Made by a program: the position numbers and the translations under genes | Shown here: positions 12,101-27,100 of the stretch, piece by piece | Position numbering within the stretch: position 1 is the stretch's first letter | Layout: each line of letters opens with the position of its first letter | From: Pseudoips prasinana | Lineage: Eukaryota > Arthropoda > Insecta > Lepidoptera > Nolidae | DNA: 64,000 nucleotides | Direction of reading: 5' to 3' | NCBI GenBank assembly: GCA_951640165.1 | Contig: OX621251.1 | Coordinates: 31,396,893-31,460,892, forward strand | Notes under the pieces: generated by a model | Seen by the model: the letters and a program-made list of their open reading frames with translations, nothing else | Databases searched by the model: none | Told to the model about the DNA's origin: nothing

Positions 12101-15100
12101 AGTTCCGCTATTGTCAAAGGGTTGGAGATAGCTTCCTGCGAAAGACAAAATATGGTAAGTAGTGAAAAGTGCAGGTTTGTTAGGATTGGTTCCATGTTGG
12201 CGAAGACCGCAAAGTGATCCTGTAACTATTGCCCGTGCCAGCGATCAGACCCTCTCAGTGTAAATCTGTCTGCTCTCTTTAACGTCACCCTGAGTCATGA
12301 TACTTTGCTTAGATTAAATATATATAATAGTTTAAAGAGCTTAATTATCACCGAATTGTCATAAAACTTATCGCAGGTATATTATTAGAAAAGAGGTGGC
12401 CCTTGCCCAGCAATGGCCAATAATAGGCTGCATAACGACGATTTTTTCACTTGTAAATATCTCTACATATTACATCAGAACATAGCCGGCCTGCTTTCTA
12501 AATCAGATGAGCTCTCTGTTTGCCTTAATGAGTTATCAGAAAAACAGAAACGTGTGGACGTAATATGTATAACTGAACATTTTATTATGTCGGGTTATGA
12601 AAGCAACCTTGATATACCAGGGTACTACTTAGGGGCCTGTTATAGTAGAAAAAATTGTAAAAGAGGCGGGTCATGCATCTTACTGAAGACAGGGCTACAT
12701 TGTAAGGAACTCACAGAGGTTGCAAGGTGTTCACAAATGGGTACTTTTGAATGTTGTGCCGAAGAAATTCTGGAGCATAAAATAGCCATAGTCTGTATCT
12801 ACAGAACGCCTATAATGAGGAATATAAACATATTTTTTCAAAATCTAGAGGAATTGTTATTAGTAATAAGTAAAAATAACTATGCAAAATTAATATTAGC
12901 CGGTGATTTTAATATCGACATTTTGAAAAATAATAATATGACGGTAGAATTTAAATGCCTTTTGACTCATTTTAATTTAAAATTAGCTATAAATCAACCG
13001 ACACGTCTGATAAGTCAAACATGTATTGACAACTTTGCACATAACTATGAAAGGTCGTGCAAAGCTGAAGTTATAGAGTTTGCGCTATCTGATCACACAG
13101 CTCAGTTATTAGCATGCCCCGTAAAAAAACAAATGTAAAATTAAATATTATCGTATGAAAAAACGAGACTACTCAAAAGAGAATATATTAAAAATTGTCT
13201 AAAAAACTTATCTTTTGGAGAAATTTATGAAGAAAATGATGCAAATAAAGCCTACAATTTATTTATAGATCAATTTAAACTATTTTATGACTTATGTTTT
13301 CCTATTCGCATTATTACCATAAATGTAAACAAAAGACCACCATGGATATCTCGTGGTATAAAATTATGCAGTAAAAGAAAACGTCACCTTTTATGGACCT
13401 ACCGCTATAAACGCACAAAAAACAATCGTGTTAAATTTAAAAGGTATAATAAATTATTTAAAAAAATGATAACCCTAACGAAACAAGCTCAAAACTGTTA
13501 TAAAATAAAAACATCTGACAACAAGAATAGGACTGCATGGCAAATAATTAATAACAATCAATATAATATCCCCAAAAATGACATACTGAGAATAAAACTT
13601 GACCATGATTATATTACCGATCCTTCAACATTAGCAGACACTTTTAATAACTACTTTATAGACAAAGTTGTACCATTGCAGAGTTACGGAGACAAAGTCA
13701 CATCTCTAATGAAGTCTAGAAAAGACTCAATGTTTTTGCAGCCATGTACCCCTCTGGATATTTTAAGTATTATAAAAAGTCTCAAAAATACGAAAAGCGT
13801 AGGTCATGATGAGATAACGACAAGCATAATCAAATCAATAAGTCCTCTAATATGCCATCATCTAAGTCATATCCTAAATTTGTGTATAAGTAAAGGTGTT
13901 TACCCTGACCGCTTAAAAGTCACTATTGTTAAGCCCCTACATAAAAAAGAAAATAAGGATCTAATTAGCAACTACAGACCTATTGCACTAATATCAATAA
14001 TTTCTAAAATCTTTGAAAAATACATTTGCAATGAAATTTACAAATACTTTGAGAAACACTTATTATTCTGCCCACAACAAAAAGGCTTTCGACGTAACAT
14101 GACTATTAACATGGCTTTATATGACTTTATAGTAAACATAATGACTAATATTGACAAGCGAACTCCTGTATGCGCTGTATATTGTGACATGACCCAGGCA
14201 TTTGATTATGTAGATTTTAATATTCTAAAAAAAAAAACTAGAGTGCTACGACATAAGGGGTAATATCTTAAATCTACTGAACTCTTACCTCTCAAACAGA
14301 ACACAAGTAACTGTAATTTCTAAATTTAAACAATAGGACAAATACACAACAACTATACACATCTAGTGAACGTCAAGTTAAATTCGGCGTCCCTCAAAGT
14401 AGTGTAATTGGACCTCTTCTATTCATTATTTACATAAATGACTTCCCTTATTCGACTAATCAACCAATGACTCTTTTTGCGGACGACAGTACATTAGTAA
14501 TGACATGTAAAAATCCTGAATTGTATGAAAATGACTTTAATAATACCCTGACATCTTTAATCACGTGGCTGAATAATAATAACTTAAAAATTAATCTCAA
14601 TAAAACAAATATAATGCATTTCAGCCAGCGCATTGACACCCCATCAGACATGTATATAAATTACAATGATATAGCAATAAAGGAAGTGTACAATACTAAG
14701 TTCCTTGGGCTAATTATCGATAAAAAGTTGAACTGGAAAGAGCACATTAACAATCTCAGTAACAGGCTAAGTAAATCTTCCTATGCTCTATTTAAACTAG
14801 CCTCAACAGTTAATAAAGATACTTTACTTACTGCATATCACGGTTTAGTAGCATCCATGTTAAGGTATGGAATAATTTTCTGGGGCAACTCAACCGACAA
14901 AAGTTTAATTTTCAGCCTCCAAAAAAGATGCATACGCGCAATGTTCAGACTGAAAGTCACAGATAGCTGTCAAACGTATTTTCGCGATTATGGCATTCTA
15001 ACTCTACCATCATTGTATATTTTAGAAGTGTGTCTCTTTGTGAAAAGTAATTTGAAATTATTTCCTAAACTATCGGATACTGTTCAACGTAATAGGCGAG

Positions 15101-18100
15101 ATAATGAACGACTACGTATGCACAGCGCCAAAACTACTCATATGGCCAATAGTGTGATCTGTATGGCACCTAAAATTTATAATACCTCAACAATACAAAT
15201 CATTAAATCTTAATTTGTTCAGGATTAAAGTTAAAGAAATGTTAATAAAAAAGTGCTATTACAATCTAAATGACTACATAAATGACAAATCGTAAATTCA
15301 TATCTTGTCATTTACTATTTATTCACCAGTAGTAATTATTATTCAGTAAACAATTTTTAAATTCTATTATCATTTGACATTGCAATCTGACATTTTTTAC
15401 TTTGACATTTCTATAACGGACCTTTGTTTTTATACCTAATTTAATTAATTCTATAATAATTCAATTGCACATTCAATTTGCAAGTCGATTATGACAAGAC
15501 ATGTTGAAACAATTTAATCTGCACAACTGTTTTAGGATGTATTTCCTGTAAACCACACATGTTTTACGCAAATAAATATATCTTTATCTTTAATCTATAT
15601 ACATTCAGTCAAAAAAGTATCGGGAATGGATGATTTGTTTATGGTTCCAAATTCATTTTTTTTGTTGTTGTTAGATTGGCACAACTCATTTCCATTTTGG
15701 CGCGGAGTTTGAGTTGCATCTGTTATTTATATTAAATACAGTGCTGGTTTTAGTAATATCATATATAGTGTGTATTGCGAATTTCATAATGGACAAAAAT
15801 ATCGAACAGAGTTTGTCTTAAATTTTGCATCGCTAATGGAATTTCGTGTTCGGAGTCACTGAAAATGTTACAGAAGGCTTACGGTGAATCGACTTTATAA
15901 AAAACTCGTGCTTATGAGTGGTTCAAAGCGGTCGAGATGTGATGAAAGATTTGCAACTGAAGTTAACATCGCAAAAGTGAAGGAAATAGTGACTGAAAAT
16001 CCTCATTCAACTCTGAGACAGATAGCCGCCGAACTTTCTGTATCTCACGAGTTGATTCGTACCATTTTAACTAATCATTTGGGTATGAAACATGTTGCCG
16101 CTCGGTTAGTCCCAAAAGATCTGAATATTATCCAAAAACTCAATCGCATGGATGTTGCTGAGGACATGGAAGAACGAGTCAATTCCGACCCAACATTCAT
16201 GAAACGCATTGTTACTGGTGACGAGACGTGGGTTTACGAGTTTGACATGCAAACTAGTCAACAAGCTTCGGAGTGGCGCCTTCCAACTGAACCGAAACCG
16301 AAAAAACCACGCCAAAGTCGATCAAAAGTCAAAGTCATGTTGACTGTTTTCTTTGACTATCGCGGTGTTGTGCACTCTGAATTCTTACCGGAAGGTCGAA
16401 CGGTAAATAAAGAATATTATTTGAGCGTTATGCGGCATTTAACAGAGCAAATTCGACGAAAAAGGCCAGATTTGTGGAATGAAAATTCTTGGATTTTGCA
16501 CCACGATAATGCGCTTTCGCACAAGGCCATCATTGTGAACGAATTTTTGACCAAACACTCAACAAATACCGTCCAGCAAAAACCATATTCACCAGATATG
16601 GCTCCAGCTGACTTCTTTCTTTTTTCTAAACTCAAATTCGTGGTACCCATTTTCAATCGGTAGAAGACATAAAGGAGAATTCACGGCGAGAAATAAACTC
16701 AATTCTGAAAGCAGCGTTTAAAAAATATTTTGATGAATGGATTACTCGTTGGCGTAAGTGTATCGTTTCTTAAGGAGCATACTTTGAAGGTGATAAAATA
16801 AATTTGGATGAATAACAAACATTTTGTATATTATTGATCTTTTCCCGGTACTTTCATGACAGAGTAGCACATATATAAAGACCTCACTCACTCACTTACA
16901 TAATATGATCGCCGGGCCTAAACTGTAAGGGTTAGAAACATGAAATTTTGCACAAGAGTTCCTTTTATGACGAAGGGGAGTACTAAGAAAGGATTTTTAA
17001 AATTCATCCCCTAAGGGGTACAAAGCTAGTTAATCATATTTTGCCTTAATTTGTTTTGAGTTTCCACAAGGCCAAGCGTTACCTTGAAGAGCAGTGTCTG
17101 CAGCACGTTGCCCGCGCTGTCGGCGCGCCACAGGCGCAGGCCGGGCCGCGCGCAGTACGCGGCCGGGGCGCCGCCGCGCGCGTACGAGTACTGGAACGTC
17201 GCCCCCAGCGCGCACAGACTGGAATAACAAGCAATCTGTATAAATTATAATGAACCACCATTGACCTATATGTATTCTACTAGACGCGCAATCCCATATT
17301 GAGAATTTGCTCACTGAGTTGCAGTGCGGGCGTTGCAACTCAGTTGGCGAATATTGGCCGCCGCGAGCGCTCCCCTCACCTCGCGCGCCGGACTGGGACA
17401 GAGTTTTTATTTGAAACAGCGTGTCTAGTTATACATACAAGTCAATGTGAACCACCGAAATGTTTCTAGGCTCATAACTTCCTTCTCTTTTAAGAGAGGT
17501 AGGTAGGGCACAGCGTCGAATCGCTCAAAGAGCAGCCCGACTGGCGAAGTACATTCCACCTTACAGAAGACATTCCTTAATGATAACTTAACGTTTTGTT
17601 TCTGCGTTGGGTAATGTCGCCAGAACTCATTGAGGTGGGAGGAAGGGAAACTGGTTTGCTGACTCTTATACATACATACATAGACTCACGCCTGTCTCCC
17701 AGAGGGGTAGGCAGAGACAACGGACTTCCATTTGTCACGATCCTTGCACACCTCTTTCGCTTCGTTTACTGACATTATATTCTTCATACATGCTCGCCGG
17801 TTTAGGGTACTTCTGACCTGACCTTTCCTAAGTACGTCTCCAATTTGATCAGAGAATGTTCTACAAGGTCTTCCCCTTCCGGTTGTACCATTCACACAGG
17901 CCAGGTATACTTCTTTTGTCAGTCTTCTTTCATTCATCCTTTCTAAATGACCAAAAAGGCCGGCAACGCACCCGCGACCCCTCTGGTGTTGCGAGTGTCT
18001 ATGGGCGGCGGTGATCACTTACCATCAGGTGACTCACTTGCTCGTTGCCGCCCTCTTATATAATTTTTACGTTTATGTATTCGATATGGCCAGAAGAAGG

Positions 18101-21100
18101 TTTTTATGACAAAAAAAATAATATCAAATATATTAAAAAAATCCAAAAAGTTAGTGTGAGAATGAGACAGACTGTGACTAGCCTGTGAGACGTTTTTTTT
18201 GGTGGTAGTTTCTGCAGCACTGTTTGTTTTCTCTCCGAAAGGGAAAACCTACAATTGTTGTACATTACAATGCAATAAGTATTTATTTCAATCTTAGACT
18301 TTAGAAAGTATTGAGGGAAGAAAAATTAGGCGGTAAGAAGTTCACCGAAACAGCTAGTTTCAGATAAAAATTACTGGTAAACTAGGAAAAACCAAACGAG
18401 ATATTTTCACGTGAATCATTCAAAGAAACAAATGTGTTTTTGTCAACCAAGTAAACCAAGTCGGAAACTAATCATACGGCAGACAATTTTGAAGACACTT
18501 ATTCCTCCCCTAGTTAGATCCGACCTTACTCGCACCCGCAACTTTCACATAATATTGTTATATCGTAATCTGTAAGAAGGAAGTGCTTTCCATGTCAAGA
18601 AACTCGTACAGTGATTTGACGCCATTCTCAAACTACCCGTATTAGGGAGTTAAGAGCCAAGAAGCGTCTCTAATCTTACACACGATGCTCAGATACATGC
18701 TAGACATCAGTAACTTCTTCACTACGTAGAGCTAGGGTGTAAGAGCTAAACCTTACTTCTTTCTCACTTTCTTGCCGAGCTGGTTGATGTGTCATCGCTC
18801 GTCTCGTGTCTCGCACACGACGTTGCGGTACATGCTACATGCTAGACACCAGTAACTACTTAATTACGAATAGCTAGGGTGTGAAAGGTAAACCTTACTT
18901 CTTTCTCTCATGCTTGCCGAGCTGGTTGACGTGCCATCGTGCGTCACGTTTCTCGCACACGATGCTGCGGTACATGCTAGACACCAGTAACCACTTCACT
19001 ATGTATAGCTAGGTATGAGAGCTAAACCTTACTTCTTTCTCTCATTCTTGCCGAGCTGGTTGACGTGCCATCATGCGTCTCGTCTCTCGCACACGACGTT
19101 GCGGTACATGCTAGACACCAGTAACCACTTCATTACGTATAGCTAGGGTGTGAGAGCTAAACCTTTCTTCTTTCTCTCCTTCTTGCCGAGCTGGTTGACG
19201 TGCCATCGCGAGTCTCGTCTCTCGCAGACGATGCTGCGGTACATGCTAGACACCAGTAACCACCACACTGCGCATAGCTAAGGTGTGAGAGCTAAACCTT
19301 ACTTCTTTCTCTCCTTCTTGCCGAGCTGGTTGACGTGCCATCGCGAGTCTCGTCTCTCGCAGACGATACTGCGGTACAAGCTAGACACCAGTAACGTGTT
19401 CTGTACATAACTCATTTGTACTATCTCGTGCGAGTCGTTTACTATTTCTTGAGATTTACAGAGGTGCTGGAACAGAACACCATTACATTGTTGTTAGATA
19501 AGATCCCACAATAATTACTAGATGTATCTATAACTAGATATGCGAATTATCTAAAACAAAATATTATACGGGGATACCTTTGACCTTGACTTTGTTTTTA
19601 TAGATTTTCCTTGACCACTGATGGAAGAGATGTAGTCTAAGGTGGACCACACATACCCATAAAATGCTTGGTCACTCTTCTCTGGAAGTAATAATATCTT
19701 TCTGGCGGGCAGTCTCAAAACATCTAACATTTAATTTATAATAGTTATGATAGTTATTTAGCTAGCTTATATTAATTTAATGACAAAGAGATTATTCATA
19801 GGTTTAAATCATAGAAATTCATAGTTTTAGATAATGTATATTTACCATGTCTTGTCTGAATGGTTCTATCTATATTAAGGTAAGAATTCAACATTATTAA
19901 TATGTTTCGATCCCCACCCAGAACAAATCTCTGTTTAATGTGCACGATTATTTGTTCTATTATTTATAAATATATAAGTACGTTTATAATTTGTTTGGTT
20001 GTCATAATACAGGCTCTGCCTAGTTTGTCTAAAGATATTTATTTATTCCTGCACTAAAATATGTTCTTTGTTAAGGCCGTCGCTGCCGAAATTGGGATAG
20101 AAGTAGTACAGATATGTAGTACGATATGGCCTCCTAATAGTTCTTATATCATGGCCAATCTGTTAGGTATGCAAACTTTCACTTTCCGCACGATCGAATA
20201 CCTTAAAGTATGTACAGACGCCAGCACATCCAGTTACCCCAATCTGTCAAATTTCTTTTATAGATTTTAAACTTTATCACATAAGCATAAGGTTCACTTT
20301 CAATTGGGGATATTGGACAGATTGGGGTAGCTTGATTTGCTGGCGTCTGTATCATCAAGTTAAATGAACCGTATAAACGTGCCCAGCATAATATTATCGA
20401 AACAAAAGCGTGCGCCGGAGCATTAACCGTAGGTATTATTTTATCGCTTTCCACTCATTACTATAAATTTGTTGTACTATATAAGTTAGTATATTTTTAT
20501 ATTGGGACTGAGCGGAATTTCTTTTTGAGGTGAATACTTCTGTAGGCGCGTTGGGAATTTTTGAGATGGGTAATTAGTACGGTAGTTACGGAACAGAGAC
20601 GTGGTCGCTCACTATGGGCCTTATTAGAAGGCTCAAGGTCACCCAAATAGCAATGGAGAGGGCTATGCTCGGAGTTTCCCTGCGGGATCGTATCAGAAAT
20701 GTCGAATTCCGCAGGCGAACCAAAGTCACCGACATAGCCCGAAGAATTGCAAAACTGAAGTGGCAGTGGGCGGGGCACATAGCTCGTAGAATCGATGGCC
20801 GTTGGGGCAGAAAGGTTCTTGAGTGGCGACCACGAACCGGAAGACGCAGCGTGGGCAGGCCCCCTACAAGATGGACCGATGATCTTGTGCGGGTCGCTGG
20901 AAACTGCTGGATGCGAATAGCGCAAGACCGGCGATTGTGGAGATCTTTGGGGGAGGCCTTTGTCCAGCAGTGGACGTCTTTCGGATGATATGATATGATG
21001 ATGATGATGATGAATTAGTATCTACGGTGTTGGTGCGCCCAAAGATGGCTGCCAATCTTCTTAGTAATCATAGTGCGCACAGAGCGCGACTTTCCCAAAA

Positions 21101-24100
21101 GCATTGAATAATACTAATAATGTCTTTCTGGTCGAATTTAGCCACGGCCGCCAGTCTCAATGGAGATTAGGTATCTGCGCAGAACTTACTTTAGTGCACA
21201 ATTGTGTGCGCAAACACAGGGACACTTTTTATTCCATCACTCTCGAGATCCAATGAGGCGACTAGTGACATAACCGGAAAGAGGTCAGGTACAGGACCGA
21301 CGGCTTCTCGTGCTGTCCAAGAACCGTGGGTCTGTTACCGCCAACTCCCAGAATGCGGGCCATACTAAGATATTTTCTTAACAGAAATTCCCAATACACA
21401 CTTTTTGGCCTGACCTGGGAATTGAACCCAGGACCTCATTATCTGCGGTTGCGCTACCGACAGACCAACGTGGATGTCCGGACTATTCAATACAATTACG
21501 TTGTAATAGAGATCCAAAATCACGAGGGCAATTTAAAATCTATACATATAATAAAATCGTAGGAAAGTCAAAACTGTACATTGAATATTTTTTTAAAGTA
21601 TTATTGGGGCGTGATATAAAATCGATTTCAAAGCCAACAATATAGTTTTTAGAATTTTTGTCTGTTTATCTGTAAGTATGTCCGGGCTAAACTCAAAAAG
21701 CACTGCATGTCTTTACTTCAAATTTTGCATGAATATTACTAAGAGGTCGGGTCAACATATAGGGTACATATTATCACGCTATAACCTACGGGGGAGGAGC
21801 TGTGATAATTTATAAAGTTTAACGCGGGAAAAACCGCGGGGCAAAGCTAGTACTTATTATAAAAGAAGTTTTATATTGAAAAGAATAACTTACCATATAA
21901 AAGTCAATCTCAGTCATAATGATAACACCATTCTTGTCTCCTGAGAATAATCTCATTCCATTCTTCGACCACTCTATCGCTGTGATTTTGCTCTTGTGTA
22001 GATCGCCTATCGTGTACCTGCGATAAGAGATTTTTATTATATTTATTTCACTGTCAACTGAATTCGAAGTTCAAAATAGCGATGTAAATGCCGCGGCAGC
22101 GGCCGCCGTGTGCCAGAAACCGATTACTTTATTGGTGTCATATACAGATATTTTAGAAGTTGAGAGTAGAAGGTGCTTGTTTTACCACCTGCCGGGGATT
22201 TTTAGCACCCCCTCTGCCCTGCCGTTACCACAGCTGTTACCAAAGCGGGGAATAGCAAGGCTGCCGGGGACTGGGGGCTGCGGTTTTATGGTGTCCATCA
22301 TTTAGAGGGGTTTTAAGAAGAGAGAGGGTTTAAAGAAATACCTAGAAACATACCTATAGGATTACTTTTATGTTTCCTTTATGATGAGTTGACTTGGCCA
22401 GCTATAGAAGATTGCTAAACAGCTTTATATATTATTAGTTTCATTTGTCATCACTAGAAAGAATAGATAAAAAACAGACTTATTAAAAAAAGTATCCTAT
22501 ACATAAGCCATGAGTACATTCTACCGTGAACCACGGGGCAATGACAAATATGATAGGGCAAAGTATTAACCTAATTATTAGTGTTAATAGTTCAGTATAC
22601 TTTGTTATATCCTAATCAGGCTATTAGGTTATCTATAATGACTATTATCCAATGGCAATAAACAAATACATGTTATTCATATTACAGGACGTAGGAGTAA
22701 CAATTCTTGCAAAAAATGCAACTAAAAAATAGGGAATTGAGAATCTATCTATTTCCATGTTATAGTCCTGTCAGTGGCGGATTTGCCTAAGGCCCTGCCC
22801 TGGGGCGCCCAGATATTAGGGGCGGCAAATCGTGATAAAAAATCACAGATGATAGCAAGAAATATCTCAAATGCAAAGTACCAGAATATTTAAAGTGGGC
22901 ATAATCTTCCTGTATAACTTTTTTATGTATATATATATGTAAAAATGATAAAAGTTGGCAATAAAGTGAATTCATTATGTACCTAGTTTATATGATGGAC
23001 GCTGAGAAAGGGGTGGCACATAACCTGGGGCCTAGAGCGGCCAGGAGTGCAAATCCGCCACTGACAGGACTATAACATGTAAATAATATCTGGGGACAAT
23101 GTCACACAGATCATCCTAGCCCCAAACTAAGCAAAGCTTGTGCTATGGGTACCAGGCGACGATATACATACTTATATAGATAGATAAATACTTATATACA
23201 TAGAAAACATCCATGACTTAAAAACAAATATTCGTGCTCATCACACAAATATTTGCACTTACCGGGATTCGACCACCAGCTTCGTAGGCAGGATCACTAC
23301 CAACTAGGCTACGGTGACCGTCGTATAGATAGATAGATAGAGTGACGGATAGATAGATAGAGCAATAAGAAAGACAGTACCTGGGCGACGGAGCTCATCT
23401 CCCTATTTCTTTAGTTGCATTTTTTACTAGAAATGTTACTATATAGCTTAAAAAGCATGGGGGGATTATACCATAATCGCCACGCTTGGCAGACAGGTTG
23501 GCGATCGCAGTCTGATGTTCATAGTTCACAGAAAAACGCTGCTTCAGCGAAAACCTACCAGAGAACGGGCCTCTGGTAGGTATTCCGTCGGACAATTTCT
23601 ACGCCCCCCACGGGATAAGATGGGGTAATGATATTCTATGCCGTCTTTTAATTAGTAAGGATCGCCAAAAACTATTAATTGTATTTCACAAACTTAGATT
23701 AGTTAACTTTTATGGGCAGATCGCGCTCCTTAGGTTACGTCCACTAATTACGTCTTGTATATTGAATTGGTAGGCCTTTTAAATAAGAAATTTATTAACA
23801 AAATTCGGCACATATTGAACATAAATTAAATGTTCTTATCATAATCATAAAATTAATATCTCATTTACATATCGACGGTGAGACTGCAAAACAACGCTGT
23901 TTGCTGCACCATTATAATCCTAACTTCGTTATCAGTATAAAAATTATAAATTCATAGCAAACAATCTTAATTACGACGTATTGCAGTTTCAGAATATTAA
24001 ATCGATCAGCTGACGCATTACGTATGGAGTGGCAGTTTTAATTATATTATTTGTAAAAATATATTCCTTTAGGTATTTGTTCTTTATTTGTTCAGTTTCA

Positions 24101-27100
24101 AGGGTTAATAGGGCTCCTTAAATTTCCTCCAGTGTGGTTTCCGGCCCCGGAAGAGTAACAGGACCACCCCATACTATCCCGTGGGTGTCATAAAAGGCGA
24201 CTAAGGGATACAGCGGGTAGTCGGGCAGTAGCGCCACCTGTGTACTAGCTACTACCTAACTGGTCACCAACTCGCATGCCAAGCCCGGTGACTAAGTCAA
24301 ACCCCTCCAAAGGCTTAATAGAAACCTTTACGGGAGGCCTATGTCCAGCAGTGGACGATATCAGGCTGTTGATGATGATGATGATTTATGATACTCCTTG
24401 TATAAGACTGAATATTCTCAAGCCGGTACGAAATAAGATTTATTAAGGTAGGATTTCGCTCAGCGATTGTTATGCATTCCACGTATTTTATCCTTATTAA
24501 AGAACCTAAATATCTTAACAAAATTTGTCTTTATTTTTTTATCATCGCGGCCCATATAGTACACTCGCAGTTTCAGAGGAGCAGCAGGTGCTTTGCCGTC
24601 CTTTAAAAAAGTCAGCAAACAAGTGTTGCTGACCCTTCCCCCTAACCCAATGAGCTCTGGCGACTTTACTCACACGCAGAAACACAACAATACGTTATTA
24701 ATGTTATTATTAAAGAATGACTTCTGTACGGTGGAGGTACTTCCCCGGTCGGGGAGCTGTTTGAGCGAATCAACGCTGTGCCCTAGCGCTCTTAAATAAT
24801 AATAAATATCTTGGTGAAACCAACACACTGGCGAAATCCTACCTGATACCAAAGCAGGCCTGTACTATGGCACAAGACAACTGATAAACATACTTATATA
24901 TTTCTAAATACATACACATTATAGGTAAAGTACATCCAGACACAGAGAACTAAATGGCCAGTCAGAAATACCGTCCAGAATATTAATTATCTCGAACAAT
25001 GCGAGTAAGAATTCGAAGATTGTAGTACATATGTATATACCATCCTTGAAATTATTTACTCACAAACATTATAAGAAGTATAAATAAAAAAATGTGTACG
25101 GGCGAGTTTTTTTCATTTGTTTGCGTTAACAAGGTCGCGCTTGCCGACTTAGTATAACATACATTACATACATACATTTTTTGTTCTATTTTAGTACATT
25201 TTTAACAAACAAATAATTTAAAAATTCATTCCTAGCTACACACATAGACGCACGCCTGTTTACCAGAGGGGTAGGCAGAGACAACGCATTTCCATTTGTC
25301 ACGATCTTTGCACACATCTTTTGCCTCGTTTACTGTCATTATATTATTCATACATCCTTGCCGGTTTAGGGTGAAGTACCCTAAACCGGCAAGGATTCCC
25401 GTCCTTTCTTAAGAACATTATGTTTTACGAGGTCTTCCCTTTCCGTTTATACCAATCACACAGGCCAGATATACTTCTAAAAATCATTCCCGCCGCTGTA
25501 TATTTCAAAAAGTTGGTCAATCTTATATTGACTTTAGCAGTAACTATCAAAAGACTTGACAGAGACAAGAACGACCTAGCAGCATAGAATAGAGGAAGGG
25601 CAACCTCCATTATTGCCGAGACAAATATGGACAGAGTTTGAGTGAAGCTATGCGCGGAGTGACTCTGCGAGATCAAATCAGAATTGTTCAAGTCGGGAGG
25701 CGAACCAAATTAACCGCTACAGCCCGAAGAATTGACAAGCTAAAGTGGCAGTGGGCAATACAATTATGTCTTAGGAGTGACGGCCGCTGGGGCAGAATTA
25801 CCAGTAAATTTACGTTAGGCAGGCCCCCTTAAGGATGGCCTGATGCTCTTGTGTGGGTAGTTGGCTGCCTTTGGATGCGGGTAGCGCAAGATCAGCAATT
25901 TTGGTGATCTTTGGTGTAGAACAATGTCAAGCAATTAGTGATATGCTACTACCACACTAATCATTAGATTTTATGTATATTTGTTTTATTGTTATATGTA
26001 TGTAGAACATTGTGTATTATGCAGAATATTTATGTAGAACATTCTCTGATCAAATCGGAGACGCACTCAAGAAAGGTCAGGTCAGAAGTACCCTAAACCG
26101 GCGAGCATGTATGAAGAATATAATGTCAGTAAAGAGGTGTGCAAGGATCGTGATAAATGGAAGTCCGTTGTCTCTGCCTATCCCTCTGGGAGACAGGCGT
26201 GAGTCTATGTATTGTCAATAATTTGTGTTTGCAAGACACCTCAATTATTCCGTGATTTACATTATTTTTTAAATATTAATTTCCGTGAGAATGACTCGGC
26301 ACCATCAGAATTAGCAGCGCTAGAACAATAAAATGTTCTAGCAAAAGCGGACATGGTACCATTTCTGTCTTGCACGGACATCAAGTGTCTCTGTTTTTAT
26401 TTTATTATTCTTTTTATTGTTATTTTATAGTTTTGTTGACTGTAAAATTTTTCTTCTTCTTCAATGGACGTCTTTCGGTTGATATGATAATAATAATATC
26501 CTGGGACATTATTTACACACGACCATCTGATCCCAAGATTGTACTATGGAAACCAGATAACTGACTACTACTTTTCTTTTGTTAATACATACTTATATAT
26601 ACACCCAGACTCAAGACAAACAGACATGTTCATGCACACAAATATCTGTCCTGGGTGGGCTTCGAAATAGTACCTTCGGCGTGTAAAGCAAGTATTTGCC
26701 AACCACGCCAACATGCCCGTTGATAATGAAGATGATGATAAAGTTTACACGTCAATAAACATATTGTTTACAAACAAAAAAGCCAAATTGCAGGATTTAC
26801 AAAAGAAAAATATACACTTACCTCTCCACTTTGGGCTCTACTTTAGGCTTGAAGGTGTCTGGAACATTCTCTGGGTGTTCCTTGGGTATCTGGAATACAG
26901 TGACTTGGCCGGCAGCATTGCCCGCTCCCACCATGTAGTCCACAGTGCTCACAATCTTCACATATGTAATAGGTGACGTCGATGCCTATAAAACAATAAA
27001 GATGTCACATTCTTATCAATTATGGAATTGAAACACCCAGATTAAAAGGAAGATGCCTTCAATTAAAAAAAAATTCAGGAGCACAACTTTATAATAAACT

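Larger units (their letters stand above)
12380..15590 (+). mobile_element. Non-LTR retrotransposon 2, broken
   Basis: Endonuclease at 12413-13138 ([33 protein letters not shown]). The linker at 13140-13465 is frameshifted. RT part 1 is 13466-14263 ([33 protein letters not shown]). A broken piece at 14350-14460 carries [22 protein letters not shown] part 2 is 14467-15213 ([24 protein letters not shown]). The RT loop has Ser where GVPQGS usually has Gly. The 3' end is an ATAAATATATCTTTATCTTT tail. It inserted between TECPR2-like exons 6 and 5 and is opposite in strand to the gene. Distinct family from copy 1. Confidence 0.8.

Noticed and set aside
18600..19302. Array units as mutually exclusive alternative exons of the TECPR2-like gene
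   Set aside because: Copies lack the 5' half of exon 4 and a polypyrimidine-AG acceptor, and at least one has lost its donor.
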